In this document: positions 62,559-64,000 of the stretch, piece by piece
How positions within the stretch are numbered: position 1 is the first letter of the stretch
Layout: every line of letters starts with the position of its first letter
DNA from: Datisca glomerata
Taxonomy: Eukaryota > Streptophyta > Magnoliopsida > Cucurbitales > Datiscaceae
Assembly (NCBI GenBank): GCA_003255025.1
Contig: QANY01006236.1
Coordinates: forward strand, 372,001 to 436,000
Direction of reading: 5' to 3'
DNA length: 64,000 nucleotides
Made by a program: the position numbers and the translations under genes
Notes under the pieces: generated by a model
The model's database searches: none
What the model was told of the DNA's origin: nothing
Seen by the model: only the letters and a program-made list of their open reading frames with translations

Positions 62559-63040
62559 GTAAGTGCCAGGATTGTTAAACTCCCGATCCGGTTTGTAGGA
62601 TTTTATGATTCTACAATCCTGTCTAACCCACACGATGTGATTCATAGGTAGAATCTTAAAGTGGGAGGATCTTACGATCCTACTATATTTTTTTTTATCT
62701 TGGATTGGTAGGATTTTACGACCCTACTACGATCTTAAGATCCCACTAACCATAATTATGTAAGATATTGATAAAAAAATAATATAAAGTTCAATCTATT
62801 CAATTTTTAAGTTGTTATTTATTTATTTAAATTATATTTAGTAAAATAGTGAAATTTACTGTTATTTAACTGACTATTTTCAAGACTTTTAATATGTAGT
62901 TTGGTAAATTATTTTTTTTCATAATATTACTAGTACATAGTAGGATCTTACGATCCATGATTCGATCCTACGATTCAATTCGCGAGACCAGTCCATGATC
63001 CTAGGTAGGATCACGATTCTGACAACCTTGGTAAGTGCCA
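62559..63040. mobile_element. Mutator-type MITE inside Copia-3
   Basis: gtaagtgcca occurs at 62559-62568 and 63031-63040 as a 9-10-bp direct duplication. Between them, 62569-63030 is AT-rich with terminal inverted repeats (ggattgttaaactcccgatc against the complement of the right end, about 15 of 20 positions) and many internal 'taggatcttacgatcc' palindromes. The Copia codons on either side join in frame (THLWHL on one side, RLDHISLGRIK on the other), which confirms an insertion. Confidence 0.85.
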
Positions 63041-63720
63041 CAAATGGGTTAGATCGGTTGAGTCAGATTTCAACCTTTTACTATCCCTTTGTAAATCAGT
63101 ATTTACTTCAGTGTCACATATCATTAGAACTATTAATTTTATGTAAAATAGTTTATTTTTCAAACCCGCAGTTGTAACAAAGTAGTTGTTTCTAAAAATA
63201 CCAATATCTTTATCAATGAAATCCAAACTGAATCCTTGTCAATTAAACTAGTTACTGAAATAAGGTTCTTCCAAAAAATCGGGATATAATAAACATCATG
63301 TAAAACTATAAAATTATTATCAAATGACAATTTAATAGTTCCTATAAATACGACCGATACCAATACTCTATTTTCCTAACAAAAGCTGAACTCGCTCTCA
63401 TCAAGCCCTCTGATTTCCTAGAACCCCTGTAGGGAACAACAAAAATTGTTAGTGGCTGCAGAGTCTACAATTCACGAAAAAGTAGAGTCAACCACATAAC
63501 GTGCATCAGTAACAAGTATTATACCTTTAGATCTCAACATCTTGAGAAAGTCTGGGCAGTTGTGTTTCCAATGGCCATCCGCTCCACAATGATGAAACTT
63601 GTCTTTCGACTTGTCCACTTTTGTAGTGCCCTTATCTTTCACACCTTTCGAGTTTTGCTTCTTAGCCTTCTTCAGACCTCTGTTATATTTCTTTTTTTGT
63701 GCCAGAGGTGGAAGGATTGC
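63041..63720 (-). pseudogene. Copia-3 GAG-pre-integrase, protease and zinc knuckle
   Basis: 63011-63363 encodes VVLHDV-type residues (NFIVLHDVYYIPIFWKNLIS) and TDLQRDSKRLKSDSTDL. Near 63460 the protease active site reads IVDSAATNN instead of DSGATNH. The zinc knuckle near 63560-63610 (HHCGADGHWKHNC) lacks its first Cys. Confidence 0.8.
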
Positions 63721-63721
63721 T

Positions 63722-64000
63722 TTAAGTAAAGTTTACCTCTCCAGTCTTCCTCTTGTCCTTCAGAGACGTGATCTTAGCAGCTTGCAGTTCCTTTATTAGC
63801 TCAGGAAGTGAGTGCCTCAACTTATTCATCGAATAATTAAGTTTGAATTTCTCAAAAGTGTTAGGCAGAGTCTCAAGAATCATATCAACTTGTGTCTCGC
63901 CATCTACCTCAGCATCTATGATCTCCATCTCATTTAGATCACTAATGATCATCATTATATATTCTCTGATAGGAGTTTCAGGTTTCATCCTGCAGTTCAA
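63722..64000 (-). pseudogene. Copia-3 gag (continues beyond the window)
   Basis: Open to the window edge. MILETLPNTFEKFKLNYSMN and LRHSLPELIKELQAAKITSL are the UBN2-type gag core and match the Copia-1 gag remnant at 13925-14060. The N-terminus and 5' LTR lie outside the window. Confidence 0.88.

Larger units (their letters stand above)
58529..64000 (-). mobile_element. Copia-3: Ty1/copia element, same family as Copia-1, running off the window
   Basis: The minus-strand order from the right edge is gag, zinc knuckle, protease, GAG-pre-integrase (split by a MITE), integrase, RT, RNase H, purine tract, 3' LTR. LTR and gag match Copia-1. All coding parts carry stops or frameshifts. The 3' LTR lacks about its last 420 bases where it meets the tandem array, so no target duplication can be read on this side. 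Confidence 0.88.

Overview
The window is eudicot nuclear DNA from a repeat-rich, AT-rich part of a plant genome. I see one apparently intact cellular gene, a four-exon JAZ (TIFY) jasmonate repressor on the minus strand at 33876-35319. Nearly everything else recognisable is transposable-element or endogenous-virus sequence in various stages of decay. No species is claimed.

Layout from the left. Positions 120-3745 hold a badnavirus-like endogenous pararetrovirus fragment (coat protein, zinc knuckle, Cys-rich region, protease, start of reverse transcriptase). It passes in frame into a decayed Ty3/gypsy integrase-end/chromodomain remnant (about 3752-4216). An AT-rich stretch follows, with a perfect 34-bp hairpin and a 165-bp tandem duplication. 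At 7090-9871 lies copy A of a spliced gene family whose protein resembles the Pfam 'putative gypsy type transposon' N-terminal domain plus a coiled coil, with a ~55-bp tandem array behind it. Copia-1 (9872-16440, plus strand, internally deleted) sits inside that array. Copia-2 (16546-25249) comes next. Its outer LTR halves are in plus orientation, but its whole core lies inverted on the minus strand, which is best explained by a ~7-kb inversion with both breakpoints inside the LTRs. A minus-strand Tat-like Ty3/gypsy element with two RNase H domains occupies 25320-29768 and has lost most of its integrase. Copy B of the coiled-coil family (5' end only, minus strand) is at 30010-30760.

The middle (30.8-38.9 kb) is AT-rich intergenic DNA around the JAZ gene. 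A degenerate hAT transposase gene is at 38905-42361, low-complexity GA-rich DNA at 43.9-44.4 kb, and a hAT-type MITE at 46644-47140. From 48462 to 54373 there is a structurally complete LTR element with no detectable protein domains: two ~580-bp LTRs, a matching AACAT target duplication, a tRNA-Arg-like primer binding site, a purine tract and two internal minisatellites. Copy C of the coiled-coil family (55496-57530) and its array (57985-58528) run into Copia-3 (58529 to beyond 64000, minus strand). Copia-3 is the same family as Copia-1 and carries a ~462-bp Mutator-type MITE in its GAG-pre-integrase/integrase region.

The only likely host pathway in the window is jasmonate signalling. The JAZ gene has the N-terminal block typical of JAZ1/2-type proteins, a TIFY (ZIM) motif, and a Jas degron split by the conserved Jas intron. 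Retaining that intron would stop translation at once after the degron core. The other loci interact mainly by insertion into one another, so the window reads as a nested history of element insertions, one intra-element inversion and later decay.
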